Shown here one piece after another: positions 1-5,402 of a DNA stretch of 5,402 nt. The position numbers and the translations under genes were made by a program. Location of the stretch: NCBI GenBank assembly GCA_964537965.1, contig CAZIDB010000286.1:1-5402 (forward strand), in the 5' to 3' direction. The stretch is from SURF-24 sp964537965 (lineage in GTDB: Bacteria; Bacteroidota; Ignavibacteria; Ignavibacteriales; SURF-24). The first letter of the stretch is position 1. Each line of letters begins with the position of its first letter. The notes under the pieces were generated by a model. It saw only the letters and a program-made list of their open reading frames with translations, did no database searches and was not told the DNA's origin.

Positions 1-954
1 ATATTTAATAACCTTTTCACGTTTGAAGTAATAATTATAATCGCTGTCAATTGCCGGTCCGCTTATACAACCTTCGCAAAAAAGTATATCAACAAGTTTT
101 GCATTCAGCTGATGCTCTGCAATCTCGTGCATTATTTCTACAACTTTGTCTTTCCCTTCAACCACGATAATTTCTTTTTCAAGAATATCAGTAGATATGT
201 TTGCGGTTTTTAGCAAACCGCCTGCTAAAGGAAAACTTTTACCAAGATTAGAGTACGGAGGATCAAGTTCCGAGTCTTCAATCTCTAAAAGATTAATCTC
301 TTTAATAAGGAATAATTCTTTCAGTTCAGTAAATGTAAGAACAGCATCTATTGCACCTTTAACCTGTTCATCTTCATATTCACTTTTCTTTGCAACACAA
401 GGTCCAATAAAAACCACTTTAATGTCTTCGCCATAATTTGCTTTAAGGTATCTTCCCATTGCTATCATAGGTGATACTACTTTTGCAAGATTCGGTACAA
501 GTCCTTCAAAATATTTTTCGATGTAATTATATACAGCCGGGCATGCAGAACTAATAATTGTTCTGCCGTCTGACTGTTCCAATTCCTGAGCATATAACTG
601 ACTTATAAGATCAGCTCCAAAAGCAGTTTCAGTAACTGATTGAAAGCCAACTTTTTTCAGCGCCCCGGGAATTTTATTATAAGTATTTGGAAAGGTTGCT
701 GCGAATGATGGTGCAATAATAGCAACAACTTTTTCATTACTCAGCAATTCCATTACCCGGTCAACTTCATTCTTGATTCGCTTGGCATGTTGAGAACAAA
801 CCTTAACACAATGACCGCATCCAATACATCTTTCTCCAACAACAACGGCTTGCCCGTTAAGTACCCTGATGGCATGCGCCGGGCATTCCCGTATGCACGA
901 GTAACATCTCTTGCACTTCTGGCTTATAGTACTAACGATATTGTTGTTGTTCAT
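1..954 (-). CDS. HydS-like putative sensory [FeFe]-hydrogenase protein (3' end cut by window edge)
   Basis: The frame is open from an ATG at 954 to the window edge (318 codons seen, no stop), so the C-terminus is missing. An in-frame TGA at 963-961 makes 954 the most upstream ATG. Residues 14-53 carry two [4Fe-4S] ferredoxin motifs (C14, C17, C20, C24; C43, C46, C49, C53). Residues about 76-300 form a Fe_hyd_lg_C H-cluster domain with L1 SSACPAV (C138), L2 GPCVAKK (C186) and L3 LFCEGCISGP (C293, C296). Compared with HydA next door, the proton-relay cysteine is Ala137, the glutamate at HydA E278 is Tyr121, the serine at HydA S319 is Ala157, and L3 is CX2C rather than CX3C. Ala in L1 is a known trait of sensory HydS proteins. 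Relatives often continue into further Fe-S, PAS or phosphatase/kinase domains, which cannot be seen here. It lies 126 bp after hydA on the same strand. The family is secure; the sensory role is inferred. No strong Shine-Dalgarno sequence is visible. Confidence 0.88.
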   Translation of the reverse strand, partial: MNNNNIVSTISQKCKRCYSCIRECPAHAIRVLNGQAVVVGERCIGCGHCVKVCSQHAKRIKNEVDRVMELLSNEKVVAIIAPSFAATFPNTYNKIPGALKKVGFQSVTETAFGADLISQLYAQELEQSDGRTIISSACPAVYNYIEKYFEGLVPNLAKVVSPMIAMGRYLKANYGEDIKVVFIGPCVAKKSEYEDEQVKGAIDAVLTFTELKELFLIKEINLLEIEDSELDPPYSNLGKSFPLAGGLLKTANISTDILEKEIIVVEGKDKVVEIMHEIAEHQLNAKLVDILFCEGCISGPAIDSDYNYYFKREKVIKY

Positions 955-979
955 TGTAGCTCATTTAATGATGTACTAC

Positions 980-1021
980 TTGATACTTGATACTGGATAC
1001 TTGATACTTGATACTGGATGT
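980..1021. repeat. Tandem heptanucleotide array with 21-bp higher-order unit
   Basis: On the plus strand, five complete 7-bp units follow one another from 980: TTGATAC, TTGATAC, TGGATAC, TTGATAC, TTGATAC. A sixth, decayed unit (TGGATGT) ends at 1021. The order T, T, G, T, T, G at the second base makes two copies of a 21-bp unit that differ only at the last two bases. The array lies 26 bp upstream of the start codon of the HydS-like gene, inside the hydA-HydS spacer. A plus-strand frame through it gives a repetitive YLILDTG peptide, which I do not regard as a gene. The function is unknown: it could be a neutral intergenic repeat family or a phased protein-binding site. Confidence 0.9.
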
Positions 1022-1040
1022 TCAAACCGGTATCTCGCAT

Positions 1041-1065
1041 CCCCGCTTCGACGAGCGAAGCGAGG
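1041..1065 (-). other. GC-rich RNA hairpin just after hydA stop (terminator-like, no U tract)
   Basis: The arms 1041-1050 and 1056-1065 are complementary around a 5-nt loop (1051-1055). The core CGCTTCG/CGAAGCG is perfect. The pair 1043/1063 is a C-A mismatch on the plus strand but a U-G wobble in the minus-strand transcript, giving a continuous 10-bp stem in hydA mRNA. It begins 15 nt past the hydA stop codon. No run of U follows it, so a classical Rho-independent terminator is not supported. It may stabilise the hydCBA 3' end, weaken read-through into the HydS-like gene, or be part of a dispersed REP-like element. The stretch 1041-1070 is 70% G+C, far above its surroundings. Confidence 0.6.
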
Positions 1066-1080
1066 TGAGCAGAATCCAGA

Positions 1081-2820
1081 TTATCCAATCTTTTCTTTCA
1101 ATAATTTTTTACGATCAATATATGTCGTATGTAAAATTTCATGAGATTTATGGCTGTTAGGTTCACCTAAGAATTCTTTATAAACAGTTTTAACAGCTTC
1201 ATTTTCATAAGATCTTCTTGATGAAGCATGGGCATCTATTTCATATAAAGCCTTAACTCTTTTAGCAACTTTTTCAGGTTTACTATGGATTGGCTGACCA
1301 CCACCGTTTATACAACCACCGGGACAGGCCATCACTTCAATAAAATCATATTTTGAAGAGCCGTTTTCTATATCTTCAAGTATTGGACCGATATTTCCAA
1401 TTCCATTAACCACAGCTATGTTCAGTTCAATTCCTTTAAGATTTAGTGAAGTTTCTTTTACACCTGCAAAACCACGGATATCGTCAAATTCAAGTTTATC
1501 TAAATGATTTCCAGTAATCTGCCAGTAAGCTGTTCTTAATGCTGCTTCCATTACTCCACCTGATGTTCCAAAGATTGCGGCAGCACCGGTTGAATCGCCG
1601 AGAGGATTATCAAATTTATCTTCAGGTAAATCATTAAAATCAATACCAGCCATTTTGAAATATCTTACAAGTTCTCTTGTTGTTAATACAGCGTCAACAT
1701 CCTGCATATGTTCTTCTGCTAATTCAGGTCTTACAGATTCGAATTTCTTTACAGTACATGGCATAATCGATACAACAAAAATATCTTTCGGATCTAAGCC
1801 CATCTTCTTTGCATAATAAGTTTTGCTTACAGCGCCAAGCATTTCGTGTGGTGATTTACAGGATGAAACATGCTCAAGTAAATTTGGTTTATTCTGTTCA
1901 ATATATTTTACCCAGCCCGGGCAGCAGCTTGTAAACATCGGCAGTTTCTTTTCGCCTTTAGTTTTCCTTGAAATAAACTCCGTTGCTTCTTCCATTATTG
2001 TAAGATCAGCACCAAAGTTGGTATCGAATACTTTATCAAAACCTAATCTTCTTAATCCGGTTACAATTTGTCCTGTTACATTAGTGCCCAATGGCAAGTT
2101 GTATTCTTCGCCAAGTGAAGCGCGTATTGCAGGAGCAACCTGTGCAATTACAAATTTCTTTTTATCCTGGATTGCGTAGGCTACATCTTTCAATGCACTT
2201 TTTTCTCTTAATGCAGCAGTAGGACAAACAAGTATACACTGACCGCAAAGAATACAGTCACTAACATTCAAACCTTTGTTGAAAGGAGTTGTAACAATTG
2301 TGCTAAAGCCGCGCATTGTAAAATCAATTGCGCCAATTTTTTGAATTTCATTACAGGTTCTAACGCATCTTCCGCATAAAATACACTTAGCCGGATCTCT
2401 TTCCATCGAAGCACTTGATACATCTATAGCATGCTGCTTTGTTTCACCCTGGTAACGATGTTCTCTTACCCCGTATTGTTCGGATAAATCCTGCAATTCG
2501 CAGTTTTTATTTCTTACGCAAATGAGGCAATCCTGCGGATGATTTTCAATTAATAACTCTACGATAGTTTTTCTTGCGCGTCTTACCCGTGTAGAATTTG
2601 TATCTACAACCATTCCTTCACTAACAGGATAAGCACAACTTGGAATTAATCCTCTCATACCTTCAACTTCAACAACGCAAATTCTGCAAGCTCCGGTAGG
2701 AGTTAAATCTTTCATATGGCAAAGCGTTGGTATGCTGATACCGACTGATTTGGCGGCATCAAGAATTGTCATTCCTTTTTCAGCATTTACTTTTATATTA
2801 TTTATAGTTAACTGAACCAT
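1081..2820 (-). CDS. hydA: [FeFe] hydrogenase catalytic subunit HydA (HndD-like, group A3)
   Basis: This is a 579-residue cytoplasmic enzyme that interconverts 2H+ plus 2e- and H2, here as the catalytic part of an NAD(H)-linked complex. Domains in order: a [2Fe-2S] ferredoxin-like domain (C34, C45, C48, C62); a His-Cys [4Fe-4S] motif (H94, C98, C101, C107); two [4Fe-4S] clusters (C146, C149, C152, C156; C189, C192, C195, C199); the H-cluster domain with L1 FTSCCPGW (C299, C300), L2 IMPCTVKKFE (C355, K358) and L3 EVMACPGGCINGGGQP (C499, C503); and a C-terminal small-subunit-like tail ending near AHEILH-type sequence (SHEILH). Cysteine numbering matches Clostridium pasteurianum CpI. The proton-relay residues C299, S319 and the E278/E281 pair are present, so it should be active. 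It lacks the extra C-terminal [2Fe-2S] domain of Thermotoga maritima HydA and is close to HndD in length. The start is supported by AGGAG 9 nt upstream. It is the third gene of hydCBA, 18 bp after hydB. Confidence 0.96.
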   Translation of the reverse strand: MVQLTINNIKVNAEKGMTILDAAKSVGISIPTLCHMKDLTPTGACRICVVEVEGMRGLIPSCAYPVSEGMVVDTNSTRVRRARKTIVELLIENHPQDCLICVRNKNCELQDLSEQYGVREHRYQGETKQHAIDVSSASMERDPAKCILCGRCVRTCNEIQKIGAIDFTMRGFSTIVTTPFNKGLNVSDCILCGQCILVCPTAALREKSALKDVAYAIQDKKKFVIAQVAPAIRASLGEEYNLPLGTNVTGQIVTGLRRLGFDKVFDTNFGADLTIMEEATEFISRKTKGEKKLPMFTSCCPGWVKYIEQNKPNLLEHVSSCKSPHEMLGAVSKTYYAKKMGLDPKDIFVVSIMPCTVKKFESVRPELAEEHMQDVDAVLTTRELVRYFKMAGIDFNDLPEDKFDNPLGDSTGAAAIFGTSGGVMEAALRTAYWQITGNHLDKLEFDDIRGFAGVKETSLNLKGIELNIAVVNGIGNIGPILEDIENGSSKYDFIEVMACPGGCINGGGQPIHSKPEKVAKRVKALYEIDAHASSRRSYENEAVKTVYKEFLGEPNSHKSHEILHTTYIDRKKLLKEKIG

Positions 2821-2829
2821 TCTAATCTT

Positions 2830-2834
2830 CTCCT
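2830..2834 (-). promoter_or_regulatory. Shine-Dalgarno of hydA
   Basis: AGGAG, within a longer purine run (GAGAGGAGA), lies 9 nt before the hydA ATG and just after the hydB stop, in the 18-bp hydB-hydA spacer. It fixes the hydA start at 2820 and suggests independent strong initiation on the shared message. Confidence 0.75.
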
Positions 2835-2838
2835 CTCA

Positions 2839-4824
2839 TTAATTAATATTTATTGCTTTGAAACGACAAGATTCGAAGCACATACCGCACTGAATACATT
2901 TGTCCTGAACTATATAATGAGCCTGACCTTTTTCACCAACGATAGCTTCAACGGGACATTTTCTTAAACAAACACCGCAGCCTGTACACAAGCTGTTATC
3001 GATATCGAATATTAATAACTCTTTACAAACACCCGACGGACATTTTCTGTCATAAAGGTGAGCTTCATATTCATCTTTAAAATATCTTAATCCGGAAAGG
3101 ACAGGATTAGGAGCAGATTGCCCCAAACCGCACAGTGAAGTATCGCGTATTACGTTTGCCAATCTCTGCAGGTGAATTATTCCTTTGAATCTCTGAAGCT
3201 GGTCAGTCTTGGATTTTGTATTCTTGTAACTAACAGGAATGCGTTCAATTATTTCGAGCATACGTTTTGTACCTTCGCGGCATGGAACGCATTTTCCGCA
3301 GGATTCATTCTGAATGAACTGCAGAAAGAATTTGGCAACGTCTACCATACAGGTATCTTCATCCATTACAACAAATCCACCAGAGCCCATCATAGCGCCG
3401 ACTGTTTTAAGTGATTCATAATCAATGGTAGTTTTAATTACTGATTCAGGTAAGCATCCACCGGAAGGACCACCAATCTGGACAGCTTTAAACAGTTTAT
3501 GATTCGGAATTCCACCACCAATTTTAAATACTATATCTTCAAGTGTAACACCCATCGGTACCTCAACTAAACCTGTATTAACTATTTTACCGCTAAGTGC
3601 AAATACTTTTGTCCCTTTACTGTTTTCAACACCAATTGATGAGAACCATTGAGATCCTCTTGCAATTACAACCGGAACATTTGCAAGTGTTTCAACATTA
3701 TTTACAATGGAAGGTTTACCGAACAAACCTGATTCGGATGGATAAGGTGGTCTAGGTTTAGGCATACCCCGTTTACCTTCAATCGATGCCATTAAAGCTG
3801 TTTCTTCACCACAGACAAATGCACCCGCTCCTTTCTTAACTTTTAATTCAAAATTGAAACCGCTGCCTAAAATATTCTGGCCAAGCAGGCTGTATTGTTT
3901 GCATTGTTTAATTGAATTTTCTAATCTCTCAATAGCAAGCGGGTACTCAGCACGGCAATAAATGTAACCATGAGTAGCTTCAATTGCATAAGCAGCTATG
4001 ATCATTCCCTCAATAACTCTGAACGGATCACTTTCAAGAACTGAACGATCCATAAAAGCACCGGGATCACCTTCGTCAGCATTACAAATAACATATTTCT
4101 TATCAGCTTTTGATTTAAGTGCAATCTCCCATTTTTTACCGGTTGGGAATCCGCCGCCGCCTCTTCCTCTTAAACCTGCTGCTAAAACTTCTTTAACAAC
4201 AGTTTCAGGTTTCATTAAGCGAAGGACTTTACTTAATCCTTTAAATCCGCCAGCTGCAATATATGAATCGATAGAATCCGGATTTATAACACCGCAGTTT
4301 TCAAGAACTAATTTCATCTGGTATTTAAAGAAAGGATCGTCGTTAATGTTATTAACTTCATCAGTTTTCTTTCCGTAAGTACCTAATAATTTTTCTTTAA
4401 AGATTCCCTTTTCAACAATAGTCTTCTGGATAAGCTTAGGAACAATCTTTGGAACGATTTCGCAATAGGAAACTCTGTCCTGACCCGGCAGTTTAATATC
4501 AACAATAACTTCCTTAGCACAATAGCCAACGCAACCAACCGGTTGAATGTGAGCCTGAATATTTAATCTCTGTAATTCAGCAATAATTGCTTCTTCTACT
4601 TTTTTTGCGCCGGATGCAAGACCGCAGGTTCCCATACCTATAAAAATTATCGGTACTTCATGTTCCTGGTATTTTAATTTCTGGTTTAAGGTTTTAAATT
4701 TCTTTGAGCATTCATTGTTATGATGACAAAGCGGACCTTCTGTGCAGCAAGTTACAAACTGATCACACGGTTTTTCGGGACTATGCCAGCACTCGTTACA
4801 ACATTTCTCTATAAATGTTTTCAT
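2839..4824 (-). CDS. hydB: NuoF-like NADH/FMN subunit HydB of the bifurcating hydrogenase, with Cys-rich N-terminus
   Basis: This 661-residue subunit binds NAD(H) and FMN and is the flavin centre of the HydABC complex. Domains in order: a cysteine-rich leader (residues 8-39, nine Cys: C8, C9, C12, C20, C26, C27, C33, C39 and nearby H14, H34, H35; eight are listed Cys positions plus histidines); a thioredoxin-like [2Fe-2S] domain, about 57-130, with C67, C98 and C102 visible and the fourth ligand unclear; the NuoF core with GLRGRGGGGFPTGKKW (217-232), CNADEGDPGAFMDR (247-260) and GAGAFVCGEETAL (332-344) for FMN/NADH; an SLBB region, about 405-460; a NuoF [4Fe-4S] site (C509, C512, C515, C565); a KCPSGVC motif (C595, C600), in the region where HydB relatives have been reported to bind zinc; and a C-terminal 2[4Fe-4S] ferredoxin (C613, C616, C619, C623; C643, C646, C649, C653). 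The count of leader cysteines I can place is eight (8, 9, 12, 20, 26, 27, 33, 39). The start overlaps the hydC stop (ATGA), implying translational coupling. The fusion of the HndB-like domain marks a three-subunit rather than four-subunit Hnd arrangement. Confidence 0.95.
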   Translation of the reverse strand: MKTFIEKCCNECWHSPEKPCDQFVTCCTEGPLCHHNNECSKKFKTLNQKLKYQEHEVPIIFIGMGTCGLASGAKKVEEAIIAELQRLNIQAHIQPVGCVGYCAKEVIVDIKLPGQDRVSYCEIVPKIVPKLIQKTIVEKGIFKEKLLGTYGKKTDEVNNINDDPFFKYQMKLVLENCGVINPDSIDSYIAAGGFKGLSKVLRLMKPETVVKEVLAAGLRGRGGGGFPTGKKWEIALKSKADKKYVICNADEGDPGAFMDRSVLESDPFRVIEGMIIAAYAIEATHGYIYCRAEYPLAIERLENSIKQCKQYSLLGQNILGSGFNFELKVKKGAGAFVCGEETALMASIEGKRGMPKPRPPYPSESGLFGKPSIVNNVETLANVPVVIARGSQWFSSIGVENSKGTKVFALSGKIVNTGLVEVPMGVTLEDIVFKIGGGIPNHKLFKAVQIGGPSGGCLPESVIKTTIDYESLKTVGAMMGSGGFVVMDEDTCMVDVAKFFLQFIQNESCGKCVPCREGTKRMLEIIERIPVSYKNTKSKTDQLQRFKGIIHLQRLANVIRDTSLCGLGQSAPNPVLSGLRYFKDEYEAHLYDRKCPSGVCKELLIFDIDNSLCTGCGVCLRKCPVEAIVGEKGQAHYIVQDKCIQCGMCFESCRFKAININ

Positions 4825-5312
4825 TGTTCACCTGCTATTTGTTCTTCTTTCTTTTCTGGTTGATTAGTTGCAGCATATTTCTTAATAATCTTGGAAATGT
4901 CTTTCAGTTCAACACGCCCGTAGTAATCGTTATCAACATTAATAACCGGAGCAATACTGCAGGCTCCGATGCAGGCAACAGTTTCAAGTGTAAAATTTTT
5001 GTCTCTTGTTGTTTGTCCCGCTTTAACACCCAAAGCAGTTTCCAAACCAAATAAAATATTGGCAGAATTTTTAACGTGGCAAGCTGTACCTCTGCAAACG
5101 CGGATAATGTGTTTACCAAGAGGTTTTAATCTGAACTGATTATAAAACGTAGCAACGCCATATATTCTGCTTACGGAAATTCCTAAGAATTCCGATACAT
5201 CCTGCAAAGCCGATTCTGGTAAATAACCATAAATGTTCTGAACTTCCTGTAAAAGTCCTATTAAATTGCTTTTGTCTTTAGGAGGATAGTGATCAAATAT
5301 TTGAGTATGCAT
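4821..5312 (-). CDS. hydC: NuoE-like [2Fe-2S] subunit HydC of the bifurcating hydrogenase
   Basis: This 163-residue cytoplasmic protein is the thioredoxin-fold [2Fe-2S] partner of HydB, equivalent to NuoE of complex I and HndA of the Hnd hydrogenase. The N-terminal helical part (about 12-60) includes the family signatures YGYLPE (28-33) and IYGVATFYNQF (50-60). The cluster ligands are C73 and C78 (VCRGTACHV) and C114 and C118 (ACIGACSIAPV), the normal CX4C...CX3C arrangement. The tail after about residue 148 is short, charged and probably disordered. It is the first gene of the operon: AAGGA lies 6 nt before its ATG, and its TGA overlaps the hydB ATG. Standing alone it could be taken for a NuoE of complex I or formate dehydrogenase, but the hydBA genes after it settle the assignment. 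Confidence 0.95.
   Translation of the reverse strand: MHTQIFDHYPPKDKSNLIGLLQEVQNIYGYLPESALQDVSEFLGISVSRIYGVATFYNQFRLKPLGKHIIRVCRGTACHVKNSANILFGLETALGVKAGQTTRDKNFTLETVACIGACSIAPVINVDNDYYGRVELKDISKIIKKYAATNQPEKKEEQIAGEQ
4828..4833 (-). promoter_or_regulatory. Shine-Dalgarno of hydB inside the hydC 3' end
   Basis: AGGTGA lies inside the last hydC codons, 3 nt before the hydB ATG that overlaps the hydC TGA by four bases. The spacing is short, but with the ATGA overlap it supports the 4824 start, and therefore the reality of the cysteine-rich HydB N-terminus. Confidence 0.65.
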
Positions 5313-5402
5313 CTCTTTTCCTTGTAAATTGATTCAGCATTTTTAGCCAACTATTATGCCATTATGCGGTTTTGGTGTTTATTCGCAGTTTTTCAATCAT
5401 TT
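5313..5402 (-). other. Upstream region of the hydCBA operon (promoter expected, not resolved)
   Basis: The 90 bp before hydC hold no gene on either strand. An operon promoter could lie here or further upstream beyond the window. I see no convincing -35/-10 pair and no clear Bacteroidota-type TAnnTTTG box. The one structured element is a tandem 8-bp repeat, ATTATGCC then ATTATGCG, at 5353-5368 on the plus strand, 41-56 bp before the hydC start. Confidence 0.35.
5319..5323 (-). promoter_or_regulatory. Shine-Dalgarno of hydC
   Basis: AAGGA lies 6 nt upstream of the ATG at 5312, inside the purine run AAGGAAAAGAG. It supports the chosen start of the first operon gene. Confidence 0.65.

Noticed and set aside
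932..964. A 10-codon minus-strand mini-ORF (ATG at 964, TAG at 934-932) overlapping the HydS-like start out of frame
   Set aside because: It could act as an upstream ORF, but it has no strong Shine-Dalgarno sequence and such short overlaps arise by chance; nothing else supports it.
146..990. Plus-strand open frames at 146-436 and 787-990
   Set aside because: Both lie opposite the HydS-like gene, whose minus-strand translation has clear ferredoxin and H-cluster motifs; they are antisense shadows.
1041..1065. Calling the hairpin a Rho-independent terminator
   Set aside because: No U tract follows it in the transcript direction; the next bases are GC-rich and mixed.
955..1080. CRISPR array from the repeated units
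   Set aside because: The units are 7 bp and directly adjacent, without unique spacers, and no cas gene is present.
911..1144. A 77-codon plus-strand open frame through the heptad array, giving repeated YLILDTG
   Set aside because: It crosses the end of hydA, the hairpin, the repeat array and the start of the HydS-like gene. The repetitive peptide comes from the 21-bp period, and no Shine-Dalgarno sequence or family resemblance is seen.
1823..4378. Plus-strand open frames at 1823-2179, 3172-3414 and 3998-4378
   Set aside because: They are antisense to well-conserved parts of hydA and hydB and show no recognisable domains.
4815..5119. Plus-strand frame 4815-5054 and minus-strand frame 4904-5119 inside hydC
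   Set aside because: Both are out-of-frame shadows of hydC, which carries the intact NuoE cysteine motif.
4821..5312. Reading hydC-hydB as NuoE-NuoF of respiratory complex I
   Set aside because: HydB has the extra C-terminal 2[4Fe-4S] ferredoxin and N-terminal [2Fe-2S] domain typical of hydrogenase flavoproteins, and the next gene is an intact [FeFe] hydrogenase with no other nuo genes.

Overview
The window holds one operon on the minus strand. It encodes a trimeric, NAD(H)-linked [FeFe] hydrogenase of the HydABC (electron-bifurcating, group A3-like) type. The operon is followed by a second, divergent [FeFe]-hydrogenase-like protein that runs off the left edge. In transcription order (right to left) the genes are hydC (NuoE-like, 5312-4821), hydB (NuoF-like with fused Fe-S domains, 4824-2839), hydA (catalytic H-cluster subunit, 2820-1081) and a HydS-like putative sensory hydrogenase (954 to beyond 1). 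No credible gene lies on the plus strand; the open frames there are shadows of the minus-strand genes.

hydC and hydB overlap by an ATGA, and hydB and hydA are 18 bp apart with a good Shine-Dalgarno sequence, so the three subunits are almost certainly co-transcribed and made in step. A proposed electron route is: NADH or NAD+ at the FMN of HydB, with Fe-S clusters in HydC and HydB exchanging electrons with the cluster chain of HydA and its H-cluster. Bifurcating relatives couple NADH plus reduced ferredoxin to H2, or the reverse. The HydA residues that bind and serve the H-cluster are all present, so it should be an active enzyme if the HydEFG maturases, which are not in this window, are encoded elsewhere.

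Between hydA and the HydS-like gene is a 126-bp gap unlike its surroundings. It contains a GC-rich hairpin just after the hydA stop and a tandem array of 7-bp units organised in a 21-bp higher-order period. The downstream protein keeps the four H-cluster cysteine positions but has lost most of the proton-transfer residues, has CX2C instead of CX3C in its last motif, and has a shortened H-domain. This fits a hydrogen or redox sensor rather than a turnover enzyme.

The low G+C content, the anaerobic hydrogenase and the intergenic repeat style suggest a fermentative anaerobe, possibly of the Bacteroidota/Ignavibacteriota (FCB) group. That placement is a weak inference. The most unusual points are the sensor-like second hydrogenase, an extra cysteine-rich N-terminus on HydB, and the repeat/hairpin spacer.
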